Assembly: GCA_016786845.1 (NCBI GenBank)
Contig: JAEUVB010000018.1
Location: forward strand, 1 to 64,000
Direction of reading: 5' to 3'
From: Chitinophagaceae bacterium
GTDB lineage: Bacteria > Bacteroidota > Bacteroidia > Chitinophagales > Chitinophagaceae
Length of the DNA: 64,000 nucleotides
In this document: positions 10,792 through 19,836 of the stretch, piece after piece
Layout of the letters: each line of letters starts with the position of its first letter
How positions within the stretch are numbered: the first letter of the stretch is position 1
Program-made: the position numbers and the translations under genes
Notes under the pieces: generated by a model
What the model saw: the letters and a program-made list of their open reading frames with translations, nothing else
Database searches by the model: none
Told to the model about the DNA's origin: nothing

Positions 10792-11202
10792 ATGAATAAT
10801 CGTCCCATCAGAGTCTTAATCGCCAAAGTGGGCCTGGATGGCCACGACCGCGGCGCCAAAGTGATCGCAGCTGCCCTGCGCGATGCCGGCATGGAGGTCA
10901 TCTATACCGGATTGCGTCAGACCCCTGAAATGGTTGTAGCCACTGCCCTTCAGGAAGATGTAGATGCCATCGGAGTCAGCATACTCTCCGGTGCCCACAT
11001 GACCGTTTTTCCGGCCTTGATTCGCTTACTCAAAGAACAACATCTCGATCATATTCTGCTTACCGGCGGTGGCATTATTCCGGAGGATGATATGAAAGTG
11101 CTCAGGGATATGGGGGTAGGACAATTATTTAGTCCGGGTACCCACACCCATGAAATTGCGGAGTATATCCAATCGCAAGTAGCACAGCGACAAAATACCT
11201 AG
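10792..11202 (+). CDS. Stand-alone cobalamin-binding subunit of an acyl-CoA mutase (methylmalonyl-CoA mutase C-terminal domain type)
   Basis: 136 aa, only the B12-binding Rossmann-like domain. The base-off/His-on signature DxHxxG is present as Asp16-Gly-His18-Asp-Arg-Gly21, with the later SILSGAHMT and LLTGGGI loops that hold the nucleotide tail. In two-part mutases this small subunit pairs with a separate catalytic subunit to rearrange methylmalonyl-CoA or similar acyl-CoAs. No catalytic subunit adjoins it here. The only mutase in the window is the fused IcmF at 47962-51363, which has its own B12 domain. It is followed after 60 bp by an enoyl-CoA hydratase on the same strand, fitting an acyl-CoA pathway. 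Confidence 0.88.
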   Translation: MNNRPIRVLIAKVGLDGHDRGAKVIAAALRDAGMEVIYTGLRQTPEMVVATALQEDVDAIGVSILSGAHMTVFPALIRLLKEQHLDHILLTGGGIIPEDDMKVLRDMGVGQLFSPGTHTHEIAEYIQSQVAQRQNT

Positions 11203-11262
11203 CTAATTGAATGATTCAAACACTATTTCAAACACATATAAAAACAAGACAAAGAAAGAAAC

Positions 11263-12039
11263 ATGGAATTCAGTACTTTACTTTTTGCCATTGAAAACGG
11301 CACAGCCATCATCACCATCAATCGTCCGGACAAAATGAATGCGCTTAACAAAGACGTCATTGCGGATCTCAGCAGCGCGATGGATGAGGTGTATACCAAC
11401 GCAGACATTCAAAGTGTGATCCTCACCGGTGCCGGACCTAAAGCATTTGTTGCCGGTGCAGACATCAGTGAATTTTTATCTCTCGATGCGGCAGGCGGTG
11501 CGGAACTTGCACGTAAAGGTCAAGAGGAAGTCTTCAACAAAATTGAAAATTGTCCTAAGCCTGTAGTCGCAGCTGTGAATGGTTTTGCACTCGGCGGAGG
11601 ATGTGAATTGGCGATGAGCTGTCATTTCCGTTTGGCCAGTGATAACGCAAAATTCGGTCAACCGGAAGTCAACCTCGGACTTATACCGGGCTATGGTGGC
11701 ACACAACGTCTTACTGCCCTTGTGGGTAAAGGAAGAGCGATGGAACTGTGTATGACCTCACAAATGGCCGATGCCAACGAAGCCCTGCGCATTGGGTTGG
11801 TGAATCATGTAACCACACAAGAAGAATTGTTGCCACGCACCAAAGAAATCATGAATACGATCAACAGTAAAGCACCTCTGGCTTTGGCTAAAGTCATCGA
11901 CTGTATCAACCATGCAGGAACCGCGGACGGATATGCGACAGAGATTACTCGCTTCGGTGAGTGCTTTGCTACTGATGATATGCGTGAAGGTGTAGGTGCC
12001 TTTATGGAAAAGCGTAAAGCGGTTTTCACAGGAAAATAA
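11263..12039 (+). CDS. Enoyl-CoA hydratase (crotonase family)
   Basis: 258 aa, standard length for the crotonase family, cytosolic. It hydrates trans-2-enoyl-CoA to 3-hydroxyacyl-CoA in beta-oxidation or related routes. The oxyanion-hole segments AFVAGADISE and GFALGGGCELAM are present. Both catalytic glutamates are there: Glu115 in GGCELAM and Glu135 in FGQPEVNLG, followed by IPGYGGTQRL. This argues for a true hydratase over a non-hydratase crotonase. It follows the B12-binding gene and ends in a strong terminator. Confidence 0.92.
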   Translation: MEFSTLLFAIENGTAIITINRPDKMNALNKDVIADLSSAMDEVYTNADIQSVILTGAGPKAFVAGADISEFLSLDAAGGAELARKGQEEVFNKIENCPKPVVAAVNGFALGGGCELAMSCHFRLASDNAKFGQPEVNLGLIPGYGGTQRLTALVGKGRAMELCMTSQMADANEALRIGLVNHVTTQEELLPRTKEIMNTINSKAPLALAKVIDCINHAGTADGYATEITRFGECFATDDMREGVGAFMEKRKAVFTGK

Positions 12040-12055
12040 ATTTTATTGAATTGAT

Positions 12056-12087
12056 AAAAAAGCTGTCTCAATTGGGGCAGCTTTTTT
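12056..12087 (+). terminator. Intrinsic terminator after enoyl-CoA hydratase
   Basis: AAAAAAGCTGTC, an 8-nt loop and GGCAGCTTTTTT: a stem with one T-G wobble followed by a T run, 17 nt past the stop codon. Confidence 0.88.
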
Positions 12088-12149
12088 ATTTGGGGTATTC
12101 ACGGTGAGGGGAGTTGAAAGTTTAATGCGGTAGATTATAAACAGAGTTA

Positions 12150-12376
12150 CCCAGAGGTATAGCAAAGCGCAGTGCAGAGGTTTTACACAGAGTTTCTCAG
12201 CGTTTAACACAGAGTTTAACAGAGATTCCCGGACTTACGCATTCTGAAAATTCTAAAATTCTGTAAATTCTGATTCAGACAATCACCCATTCTGTAAATT
12301 CTAAAATTCTGTAAATTCGGATTCAGACAATCACCCATTCTGTAAATTCCAAAATCCAGTCAATTCAGATTCCCCT
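12150..12376. repeat. Intergenic direct repeats (48-bp unit) related to the 41-kb array
   Basis: From about 12240, units of about 48 bp built on ATTCTGTAAATTCTAAAATT and GATTCAGACAATCACCC occur two and a half times. They are preceded by ACACAGAGTTT-type motifs (12190-12225). The same two motifs form the array at 41078-41782, so this is a second site of one repeat family. No gene is seen. Confidence 0.8.
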
Positions 12377-12378
12377 CA

Positions 12379-13632
12379 TCAATGTTGCACATTTTCCAAG
12401 GCCTTAGGATCATGTTTGTGCTTAAACAAAAACGCAAAAGCCACAGCTATGACGAGTGCATAAATGGAAAAGCTGAGCCAGATATGATGCCAGTCTTTGG
12501 CGCCTTCGTGGGTAAAATAACGGTCTATCATATAGCCACTGACCGCACTGCCGAACATGGCCCCTACTCCATTCGTCATCATCATAAATAATCCTTGTGC
12601 ACTCGAACGAATTTTCGAATCGGTGGTGGTTTCTACAAACAAGGATCCGGAAATATTGAAGAAGTCGAAGGCCATTCCATAGACTACACAAGACAAAATG
12701 ATCATCCATAATCCGCCTGACGGATCGCCGTAGGCAAACAATCCAAATCGGAGTACCCAGGCCAGCATGGAAATGAGCATGACCTGTTTGATACCGAAGC
12801 GCTTCAGAAAAAACGGAATCGCCAGAATGAATAAGGTCTCCGAAATTTGAGATATGGACATGATGATGGTGGAATACTTCGTAACAAATGAATCTTTATA
12901 CAAAGGATTATTGGCAAAGTCGGATAAGAAGGTATCACCATACATATTGGTGAGTTGTAAGGCCGCACCCAAAAACATGGAGAAGATAAAGAACAAAGCC
13001 ATTTTGTAATTCGTAAAGAGTTTGAAGGCATTCAAGCCCAGGGTTTCCGTGAGGCTTGCATTTTCTGCGATCAGTTTTTGCGGCGGGCATTTAGGCAAGG
13101 TAAAAGAATAGATCCCGAGCAATATCGCTGCCATAGCGGAAATATAAAATTGATTGGGTGTGGCTTTATTGCCGGTCAGATTTGTAATCCACATGGCGAT
13201 GATAAAACCGACCGTCCCCCATACCCTGATGGGCGGGAAAACTTTAACCACATCAAAAGCATTCGACTTTAAAATATTATAGGCGATGGAATTGGATAAA
13301 GAAATGGTGGGCATATAACAGATCATAGCCGCAAACATGATATAGAAAAAGGTAGCAGGATTTTCAGCCATGGGTAAACATGCCACGGCAATACCACCAA
13401 GGATATGCAGTATCCCGTATAATCGTTCAGCATTGATCCACTTATCGGCCAATATACCGGTGAGTGCAGGCATAAACAATGACGATAATCCCAGCGTTGA
13501 AAAGATGGCTCCGAATTCTGCCCCACTCCAATGTTTGGTAGCAAACCAATAATTACCCACCGTAATCAGCCAGGCTCCCCACACAAAGAATTGTAGAAAA
13601 CTCATGGCGGTCAATCGATTTTTTATACCCAT
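12379..13632 (-). CDS. MFS transporter of the nucleoside:H+ symporter (NupG/XapB) family
   Basis: 417 aa with about 12 hydrophobic segments, an inner-membrane transporter. The N-terminus SFLQFFVWGAWLITVGNYWF, the GILADKWINAERLYG loop after TM2 and the central LSNSIAYN...VRVWGTVGFI resemble the Nuc_H_symport family, which imports nucleosides with protons. Length matches (about 415). No nucleoside hydrolase or kinase adjoins it, so the substrate is inferred from family only; in Bacteroidota this family often has sugar-related substrates. Confidence 0.75.
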   Translation of the reverse strand: MGIKNRLTAMSFLQFFVWGAWLITVGNYWFATKHWSGAEFGAIFSTLGLSSLFMPALTGILADKWINAERLYGILHILGGIAVACLPMAENPATFFYIMFAAMICYMPTISLSNSIAYNILKSNAFDVVKVFPPIRVWGTVGFIIAMWITNLTGNKATPNQFYISAMAAILLGIYSFTLPKCPPQKLIAENASLTETLGLNAFKLFTNYKMALFFIFSMFLGAALQLTNMYGDTFLSDFANNPLYKDSFVTKYSTIIMSISQISETLFILAIPFFLKRFGIKQVMLISMLAWVLRFGLFAYGDPSGGLWMIILSCVVYGMAFDFFNISGSLFVETTTDSKIRSSAQGLFMMMTNGVGAMFGSAVSGYMIDRYFTHEGAKDWHHIWLSFSIYALVIAVAFAFLFKHKHDPKALENVQH

Positions 13633-13856
13633 AGTCGAAGAAGTTAATTTACGAATGAAGGAATTTGTGAATTTGTAAATCTACTTTTTAAATTGAGATT
13701 ATCAAAGCCTTGATCTAATGCCGATCAGGTATTCTTTTATGAAATAAATAAACCTACTTTCGGCGTTTCTTTACCGTATCCATGAACATAATAATATATG
13801 ATTTGAACACGCTTACAATTTAACGACAATCAAGTTCGTTAAAAGAATTCCTTACG

Positions 13857-15152
13857 ATGACTTTGATGAGAATACTTTCAATCACGCTTCTTTTCCTCTT
13901 GCTTAATTCCGATACCGGACATTCGTGCAGTATGTATAAAATAAGCTTACACGGACAAACCCGGGTTGGCTGTAATGAGGATGCATGGCGACTGACCCCA
14001 AGAATTTGGTTTGAAAACAAAACTGCAAACACTTTATATGGGGCAGCTTTTACCGGATCGAGATTGGATGGCGTGAACCGTTATGCACCACAATCGGGCA
14101 TGAATGAAGCCGGACTGGTCTTTTCAAGATTAGCTACGCATACCCCGGAGAACCAATATGCCAGAAATCAACATAAAAAGAAAATTACAGACCCGACCCA
14201 ATATTTAAAAGACATCTTACATCATTGTAGCACAGTAGATGAAGTTAAACAACGTATAGATCAATTTGATCATAGTTATTTCAAGGAAGATGTATTTATC
14301 TATGTCGACCGATCCGGGAAATATTTGTTGGTGGAGCCTTTTACCATGACCCTTGGAAACGAGGCTAATTATGTACTCTCCAATTTTTGTCCTTCCGCAA
14401 CTTCTGCCGCTGATGCGCTCAGCCTGGATCGTTACCGGCATGGTGTGGAATTCCTGAAACACCATATCGATACATCGATACAATTTTTCACGGCCCTGTC
14501 TGATACCATGCATGTATGCAGAAAAAGAAAAGGTGATGGCACATTGCTCACATCCATCTGGAATCCGAATGAGGGAAATGTAACCCTTTATTTCTACCAC
14601 GACTATCAACACAGTCTTCGATTTAATCTTTCGGAGGAACTTTCCAAAGGAGATCATCTGTTGGATATCACGAAACTGTTTCCTCCGAATCCTGAATTTC
14701 AACAATTGGCTGACTATAAAATTCCGCATGATACTCCTTACATGCGTGTGATTCTGATGATAGCCGCTCTATTCTTTGCCTTTACTTCTATATATTTCCC
14801 GGTCTCCTGGTTTAAAACAATGAATACAAAGTACGCCCGAGTGCAACTTCTGCTTTCCGTCCTGAGTTTAATTTTGATTGCTTATCTCTACGTCCTCTTC
14901 CGAAACATCAACATTTACTATTTTTCCGCACCCTATCAGGACAGGTATTCGTTTTGGATCAGCTGTTCATCATATATTCCCATTGTGATGGGCTTACTTA
15001 TATTACCTTTGAGCATTCTTAATTATTTAATCATCAAAGAGAAATTATGGAAACCATTTCCAAGGAGATTATTCCTGGTCAGCAATATCACCATTTGGTT
15101 ACTGGCAGGATTATTTGCCTATTGGGGACTGTTTTCTATCTTTAAGCCTTGA
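13857..15152 (+). CDS. Secreted Ntn-hydrolase (choloylglycine/linear-amide C-N hydrolase type) with a C-terminal membrane domain
   Basis: 431 aa. The signal peptide (about 1-23) ends at HS|CSMYK, so signal cleavage would leave a Cys at the N-terminus, the nucleophile of this fold. Other family features: GCNEDAW (the G-x-N-x-D motif) and a hydrolase-like body to about 290. Unusually, residues about 300-431 form four hydrophobic segments (near 300-320, 330-350, 370-395, 405-428) with no known match. The enzyme would hydrolyse a non-peptide amide on the outer face of the inner membrane; substrate unknown. HldD begins 20 bp downstream on the same strand. Confidence 0.72.
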   Translation: MTLMRILSITLLFLLLNSDTGHSCSMYKISLHGQTRVGCNEDAWRLTPRIWFENKTANTLYGAAFTGSRLDGVNRYAPQSGMNEAGLVFSRLATHTPENQYARNQHKKKITDPTQYLKDILHHCSTVDEVKQRIDQFDHSYFKEDVFIYVDRSGKYLLVEPFTMTLGNEANYVLSNFCPSATSAADALSLDRYRHGVEFLKHHIDTSIQFFTALSDTMHVCRKRKGDGTLLTSIWNPNEGNVTLYFYHDYQHSLRFNLSEELSKGDHLLDITKLFPPNPEFQQLADYKIPHDTPYMRVILMIAALFFAFTSIYFPVSWFKTMNTKYARVQLLLSVLSLILIAYLYVLFRNINIYYFSAPYQDRYSFWISCSSYIPIVMGLLILPLSILNYLIIKEKLWKPFPRRLFLVSNITIWLLAGLFAYWGLFSIFKP

Positions 15153-15171
15153 GGATTTCTCAGTTGAACCC

Positions 15172-16152
15172 ATGCATCAAAACGCAAACATACTCATTAC
15201 CGGATCGGCAGGCTTCATTGCTTCCTGCCTTGCACACGACCTGAATCGATTGGGCTATACGAATTTAATTTTGGCTGACGACTTTGGGCCGGAAAGTAAA
15301 ATAGCCAATCATAAAACCATACAGTGTCTTGACAAAGTACATCGGGATCAATTAGAACAATACTTGCAGGATAATGAGCCGCTTGATTTTGTGATTCATT
15401 TGGGTGCAAGAACCGATACCACAGAAATGGACTATCGTATACATGAACGCCTGAACCTTGAATATTCAAAAATGATCTGGCGGTATTGCACAGCTAAAAA
15501 GATTCCACTCATTTACGCATCCTCAGCCGCTACCTATGGCAATGGCGAACTGGGCTATCAAGATGATCATGAAATCGTAGATCAGCTTCAACCCTTAAAT
15601 CCCTATGGTGTTTCGAAAAATGAATTTGATCGTTGGGCGCTTCATCAAGACGAGGCTCCGCCGCATTGGTATGGCCTGAAGTTTTTCAATGTATATGGTC
15701 CGAATGAATATCATAAAGGACGAATGGCATCTGTTATTTTTCATGCCTTCCATCAAATCAAAACGAATGGCAGTTTAAAATTATTCCGCTCACATCATCC
15801 TGATTATTCGGATGGCGGACAAATGCGTGATTTTATTTATGTAAAAGATATCTTGTCTGTCATACAATGGCTTATGACCCATCGTCCTGCCAATGGGTTG
15901 TATAATTTGGGATCCGGCAAAGCTTCTACATTTTTGCAATTAGCGGATGCAATATTTGCAGCGATGGACCTGGAGCCCAATATTACTTTCATCGACACGC
16001 CTGTTGATATCCGCGATAAGTATCAGTATTTTACTGAAGCCGATATGTCTAAATTAATGGGTGCAGGTTATACTCAGTCATTCACTGAATTGCAGCAAGG
16101 CGTGAAGGATTATGTTCTGGAATATTTGATGAAAGGAAAGCAGTACGCTTAA
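15172..16152 (+). CDS. hldD: ADP-L-glycero-D-manno-heptose 6-epimerase
   Basis: 326 aa extended short-chain dehydrogenase that inverts C6 of ADP-heptose, the last step of activated-heptose synthesis for the LPS core. Nucleotide motif ITGSAGFIAS near the N-terminus, catalytic Tyr/Lys in NPYGVSK, and the family signature NVYGPNEYHKGRMASV. I start at the ATG at 15172, because an upstream in-frame start at 15115 would add 19 non-family residues inside the previous gene. Related heptose genes lie 9-11 kb further on (25.2-27.1 kb). Its TAA stop shares the palindrome TTAA (16149-16152) with the stop of the convergent YqgE gene. Confidence 0.9.
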   Translation: MHQNANILITGSAGFIASCLAHDLNRLGYTNLILADDFGPESKIANHKTIQCLDKVHRDQLEQYLQDNEPLDFVIHLGARTDTTEMDYRIHERLNLEYSKMIWRYCTAKKIPLIYASSAATYGNGELGYQDDHEIVDQLQPLNPYGVSKNEFDRWALHQDEAPPHWYGLKFFNVYGPNEYHKGRMASVIFHAFHQIKTNGSLKLFRSHHPDYSDGGQMRDFIYVKDILSVIQWLMTHRPANGLYNLGSGKASTFLQLADAIFAAMDLEPNITFIDTPVDIRDKYQYFTEADMSKLMGAGYTQSFTELQQGVKDYVLEYLMKGKQYA

Positions 16153-16727
16153 TTCATCTGAGGATCCTTCGGCACATACAACAGACTCCGGTATTTTTCG
16201 CCCAACTGTTTTATAGATTCAGACCAAAGCAATTCGGCACTCACATCGAATATCTGAGTTAAAGAAGCTTCAGAAACCAACCAGGAATTCATATCCAACT
16301 CTGCATCCAGTTGTCCTTCACCCCATCCGGAGTAGCCGACAAAAAATTTACAACTTGAAGGAGTGAGTTTACCTAGTTTAATGGCTTCAATAGCCGCATC
16401 GATATCCCCACTCCACCATATTTTATCGGTCACTTTTTCTCCGCCCAGCAAATCAGGCATGGTATGAATCAGGTGAAGGGAATTTAAATCGACAGGGCCT
16501 CCTACATACAATGGAAATTCTATTCCTCTTAATCCTTCGACTAAAAAAGATAAATCCTTTTGTGCGTGTCGGTTTAGTACATAGCCCACACTTTCTTTTT
16601 CATCGTGGTGACAGAGATAGATGACCGATCGATGAAAAGTTTCTTCTTGCAGAAGAGGTTCAGCAATGAGCAGTTTACCCGGGCCAGGTTGGATATCAGT
16701 TTTAAATCGGAGCAGATCCTCTATCAT
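16149..16727 (-). CDS. YqgE/AlgH family protein (UPF0301)
   Basis: 192 aa, normal length for the family. The signatures are GKLLIAEPLL...TFHRSVIYLCHH, GYVLNR, the YVGGPV motif and GYSGWGEGQLDAEL. It is cytosolic; its molecular role is unclear (a transcriptional-regulator role was claimed for AlgH but is not established). Convergent with hldD, the two stop codons overlapping in TTAA. Confidence 0.93.
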   Translation of the reverse strand: MIEDLLRFKTDIQPGPGKLLIAEPLLQEETFHRSVIYLCHHDEKESVGYVLNRHAQKDLSFLVEGLRGIEFPLYVGGPVDLNSLHLIHTMPDLLGGEKVTDKIWWSGDIDAAIEAIKLGKLTPSSCKFFVGYSGWGEGQLDAELDMNSWLVSEASLTQIFDVSAELLWSESIKQLGEKYRSLLYVPKDPQMN

Positions 16728-16775
16728 CGCTGTAAGTTTGAATAAAGATACAGTATGAAGAGGATATTTACAATT

Positions 16776-19199
16776 TTAACGCAGGAGAGTAATATCTCCT
16801 TTCATGGTGTATTCTCTACCGGTATACAGACACTTATATTGAATCAAATAATAGTAAGTAGCCATTTCCGCTTCTTGTCCTTTGATATGACCATCCCATG
16901 CAGCGATAGGACTGGTAGACATAAATACTTCTTCACCCCAACGATTGTAGACTGCGAATTTGATCATCTCAATATTATCTGAGTTCATCAATTTAAATTC
17001 GTCATTCAACAAATCACCATTCGGAGTAAATGCATTAGGTAGAAAAACCGGGCAGAAACATTTATTGGAATTGCTCACCACGATTTCATCTTTGGCTGTG
17101 CATTCGCCGATGGTCACTTCCACCCAATATGTACCAAAGTCGGTTACATTATAATAAGGCTTCACGGTATTGTCTTGCCAGCGATAGGTAGCGCCCATGG
17201 TATACGCGTTCAGCTTTAACGGATCACCTTTACAGATGGTTACATCCGGTCCTAAATCCACGTTCGGCAAAGGCAATTGGACTACATGAACCGTATCACT
17301 GCTGCTGCATCCCTGGCTGGTCACCTGTACATAATAATTTCCTTGATTATCGATGGAATGGGTTGGGTTAGTCGTATTATCGTGCCACAGGTAAGTACAA
17401 CCCGGACAAGTCGCATCAAAAACAATTTCTGATCCTTCACAAACGGAGGTATCCGGTCCAAGGTAAACATAAGGCAAGAAGAATACATCCACCTTAATGG
17501 TATCGGATGCTGTACAATTATTCATGTTTACGGTTACAAAATAGTTACCTGTTTGTGTTACATTCAAGGTTGAGTTCATGGTACCATTTGACCAGAGATA
17601 GGTTGAATTCGGATTGGCTGCATTGAGCACAATAGAATTGCCAATACAGAAACTGGTATCATTCCCGAGGTTAACCGTAGGCTTAGGATTGACAACAATA
17701 TTTTGCGTTTGAGAGTTACTGCAATTGTTTGCATCGGTTCCTACCACAGTATATGTTGATGTGCCAGATGGAGGCGTAAAAGGTATTCCGTTTTGAACAC
17801 CGGAAGACCAGTTATAGGCTGAGGCGCCGGTTGCAGTTAAGGTCACCGATTCTCCCTCACAAATAGCACTCGACGGCGTGGCATTAATGGTAATGGTCGG
17901 TAATGGATTAACCACGATTTGAATGGTTGAAGTATTGCTACAGTTGTTTGCATCGGTACCGGTTACCGTATAGATAGCGGAACCTGCCGGTACAAAAGGA
18001 ACATTATCAATTGCCGGGGCTGTCCAAATATAAGTTGTGGCCCCGCCACCATTTAAAGTCAGAGGAGAACCACTACATACGGTAGCAGAAGGCGTCGCCG
18101 TAGCAGTTACCGTTGGGTTTGGATTCACGGGCACGGTTACACTGGAGGTATTGCTACAGTTGAACGCATCAGTACCTGTTACGGTATAAGTTGCTGTTGC
18201 CGCAGGTGTAAATGAAGAACCGTTGATGACCGCACCACTCCAGGTATAGGTTGAAGCGCCTCCACCCGACAGGGTAAGACTACCACCCTGACAAACAGAA
18301 GCCGGAGATGGATTAGCGGTTACAATTGGAAGGGCATGAATAGAGAAATCGATTCCATTATTCGTTCCCTGAACGTTAGGACTGTTACTGTTCACGCGAA
18401 CGCGGTAACCTGAACCGGTCACAGCGCCGATTGGAATGGTCACCGGAATGGAACCACTGGTTACTGAAGCCAATGTACCAATAGCCACCGGTGCGGCAAA
18501 GCTTCCGAAAGCATCCGACAATTCGGCGGTAAAGATATTTCCTGCATTAAACGTACCGGTAGCCACGTAAGGGATAGAGGTTGTTTCTCCGGCACAATAA
18601 GACAGATTAGGCACACTGCAAGTGATGGTATTGGCAGGGGTTGAACAACCCGTAGCAGTATAGCAATCTAACAAGGTCAAACGGGATCCTGCGGCCAAAC
18701 CATTGTGGGTAATCGTATAAACCGTAGCGCCGGCCAGATTCACGGCAGTTGCTATTGTACCTAAGGCGTTATTGTTTGTACATAACAATTGGTTACCGGC
18801 ACCTGTAGTGGTATAACCTGCAGTACAATAATTTTGAAGCGTGACCGCCCCGTTATTGCAATTAAAGTAAAATTCCTCGGTTTGATTGGTTCCATTCACC
18901 AAAACCGTAAAATTACAGACCGGTTGAGAAAACGTAAACGTGATGGAAGCTGCCGCAGAATTGATCCACCAGGCAGGATCTGCACCGGCAAATGAATTCC
19001 CTCCGCATGAATAGGTGAAATTCGTCAGAGGATTACAATTGACAACTGCTGCAGAAACGGTTATCCCTGCTGTATTGGTGTAGGGGTATGAAGCTATGGG
19101 AATTGGATACGCAGCCGCGTAATTGCCTAAATCGCACTGCGCGAAGAGTGAGGAAAAAGCAATTAAAGTAAGAGAAATGCTGAGGAGAAATTTCTTCAT
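16776..19199 (-). CDS. Large secreted T9SS protein with Ig-like repeats and gliding-motility-type C-terminal domain
   Basis: 807 aa. Signal peptide about 1-20 (ends SLFAQ). The middle is a string of Ig/PKD-like repeats, each with a NLGNDT/YLGPDTS-type start and a TYLWSNG or TYLWHDN core (about 290-700). Several modules repeat the phrase TVTGTDANNCSNTS. The C-terminus (about 715-807) starts FLPNAFTPNGDLLNDEF, includes YNRWGEEVF and ends TYTMKGDITLLR-like, the CHU_C / type B T9SS sorting domain. Expected to be exported by type IX secretion and attached to the surface as an adhesin. Pro/Asn/Thr-rich and Lys-poor except at the C-terminus. A 637-bp gene-free stretch follows upstream. Confidence 0.9.
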   Translation of the reverse strand: MKKFLLSISLTLIAFSSLFAQCDLGNYAAAYPIPIASYPYTNTAGITVSAAVVNCNPLTNFTYSCGGNSFAGADPAWWINSAAASITFTFSQPVCNFTVLVNGTNQTEEFYFNCNNGAVTLQNYCTAGYTTTGAGNQLLCTNNNALGTIATAVNLAGATVYTITHNGLAAGSRLTLLDCYTATGCSTPANTITCSVPNLSYCAGETTSIPYVATGTFNAGNIFTAELSDAFGSFAAPVAIGTLASVTSGSIPVTIPIGAVTGSGYRVRVNSNSPNVQGTNNGIDFSIHALPIVTANPSPASVCQGGSLTLSGGGASTYTWSGAVINGSSFTPAATATYTVTGTDAFNCSNTSSVTVPVNPNPTVTATATPSATVCSGSPLTLNGGGATTYIWTAPAIDNVPFVPAGSAIYTVTGTDANNCSNTSTIQIVVNPLPTITINATPSSAICEGESVTLTATGASAYNWSSGVQNGIPFTPPSGTSTYTVVGTDANNCSNSQTQNIVVNPKPTVNLGNDTSFCIGNSIVLNAANPNSTYLWSNGTMNSTLNVTQTGNYFVTVNMNNCTASDTIKVDVFFLPYVYLGPDTSVCEGSEIVFDATCPGCTYLWHDNTTNPTHSIDNQGNYYVQVTSQGCSSSDTVHVVQLPLPNVDLGPDVTICKGDPLKLNAYTMGATYRWQDNTVKPYYNVTDFGTYWVEVTIGECTAKDEIVVSNSNKCFCPVFLPNAFTPNGDLLNDEFKLMNSDNIEMIKFAVYNRWGEEVFMSTSPIAAWDGHIKGQEAEMATYYYLIQYKCLYTGREYTMKGDITLLR

Positions 19200-19459
19200 A
19201 GTGTTGTTTATTTATAGTGTCAAACATTAGCAAGACGTGTACGTCGACAAAAAGGCTTGTTTCACACCCATAAAAATAATACTTTTTTGCAAAAATCAAG
19301 CATGAATTCCAAATTAAATAAATATATATGTGTTTGAAAGGCAATGAAACGAGATCGAAACGCATTTACATCCGACCGAAACTCATTTGCCTTTTAGTAC
19401 ACTCGCCGAATACGTTAGTGCACTTATTGGAGGCTTTGGTGCACTCATGAGATACGCAT

Positions 19460-19711
19460 GTGCATTCGTTGGATGCTCTTGTGCATTCGTTGGACTCGCA
19501 GGTGTATTCGTTGGATTCGCAGGTGTATTCGTTGGATTCGCAAGTGTATTCGATGGACTCGCAGGTGCATTCGTTGGATTCGCGAGTGCATACGTTGGAC
19601 TCGCGAGTGCATACGTTGGATGCGTGAATGCATAAGTTGGATGCGTGAGTGCATACGTTGGATGCGCAGGTGCATACGTTGGATTCGCAGGTGCATACGT
19701 TGGATTCGCGC
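19460..19711. repeat. 21-bp minisatellite, 12 units
   Basis: Twelve consecutive 21-bp units, typically gtgcattcgttggattcgca plus one base, differing by point changes and without length change. Degenerate units continue a little to the left (about 19410-19459). Because 21 is a multiple of three and the unit has few stop codons, ORFs run through in several frames (on the minus strand as NPTYAPA-type heptapeptides), but none has a signal peptide or other sign of a gene. The rest of 19200-19824 contains no gene that I can support. Confidence 0.9.
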
Positions 19712-19804
19712 GTGTACTCATATAACGCTTCCGGTAAAGGAATAAACCCGCATACCGGCTGCTGCCTTTCCCAAAGAAATCCGTTAAATAAATATCAAAG
19801 GACC

Positions 19805-19832
19805 TTTGAACCCCTGGTGCATATTACATTTG
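19805..19832 (+). promoter_or_regulatory. Promoter of the histidine kinase gene; predicted leaderless mRNA
   Basis: TTTG at 19805-19808 and TACATTTG at 19825-19832 (16-nt spacer, a little short). The last G of the -7 box is 5 nt from the GTG start codon at 19837, so transcription should start at or next to the first codon. Confidence 0.6.
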
Positions 19833-19836
19833 CGGG

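Noticed and set aside
19383..19745. Overlapping ORFs with seven-residue repeats in the 21-bp array
   Set aside because: A 21-bp period keeps several frames open on both strands at once, so open frames carry no weight. No signal peptide or start context stands out.
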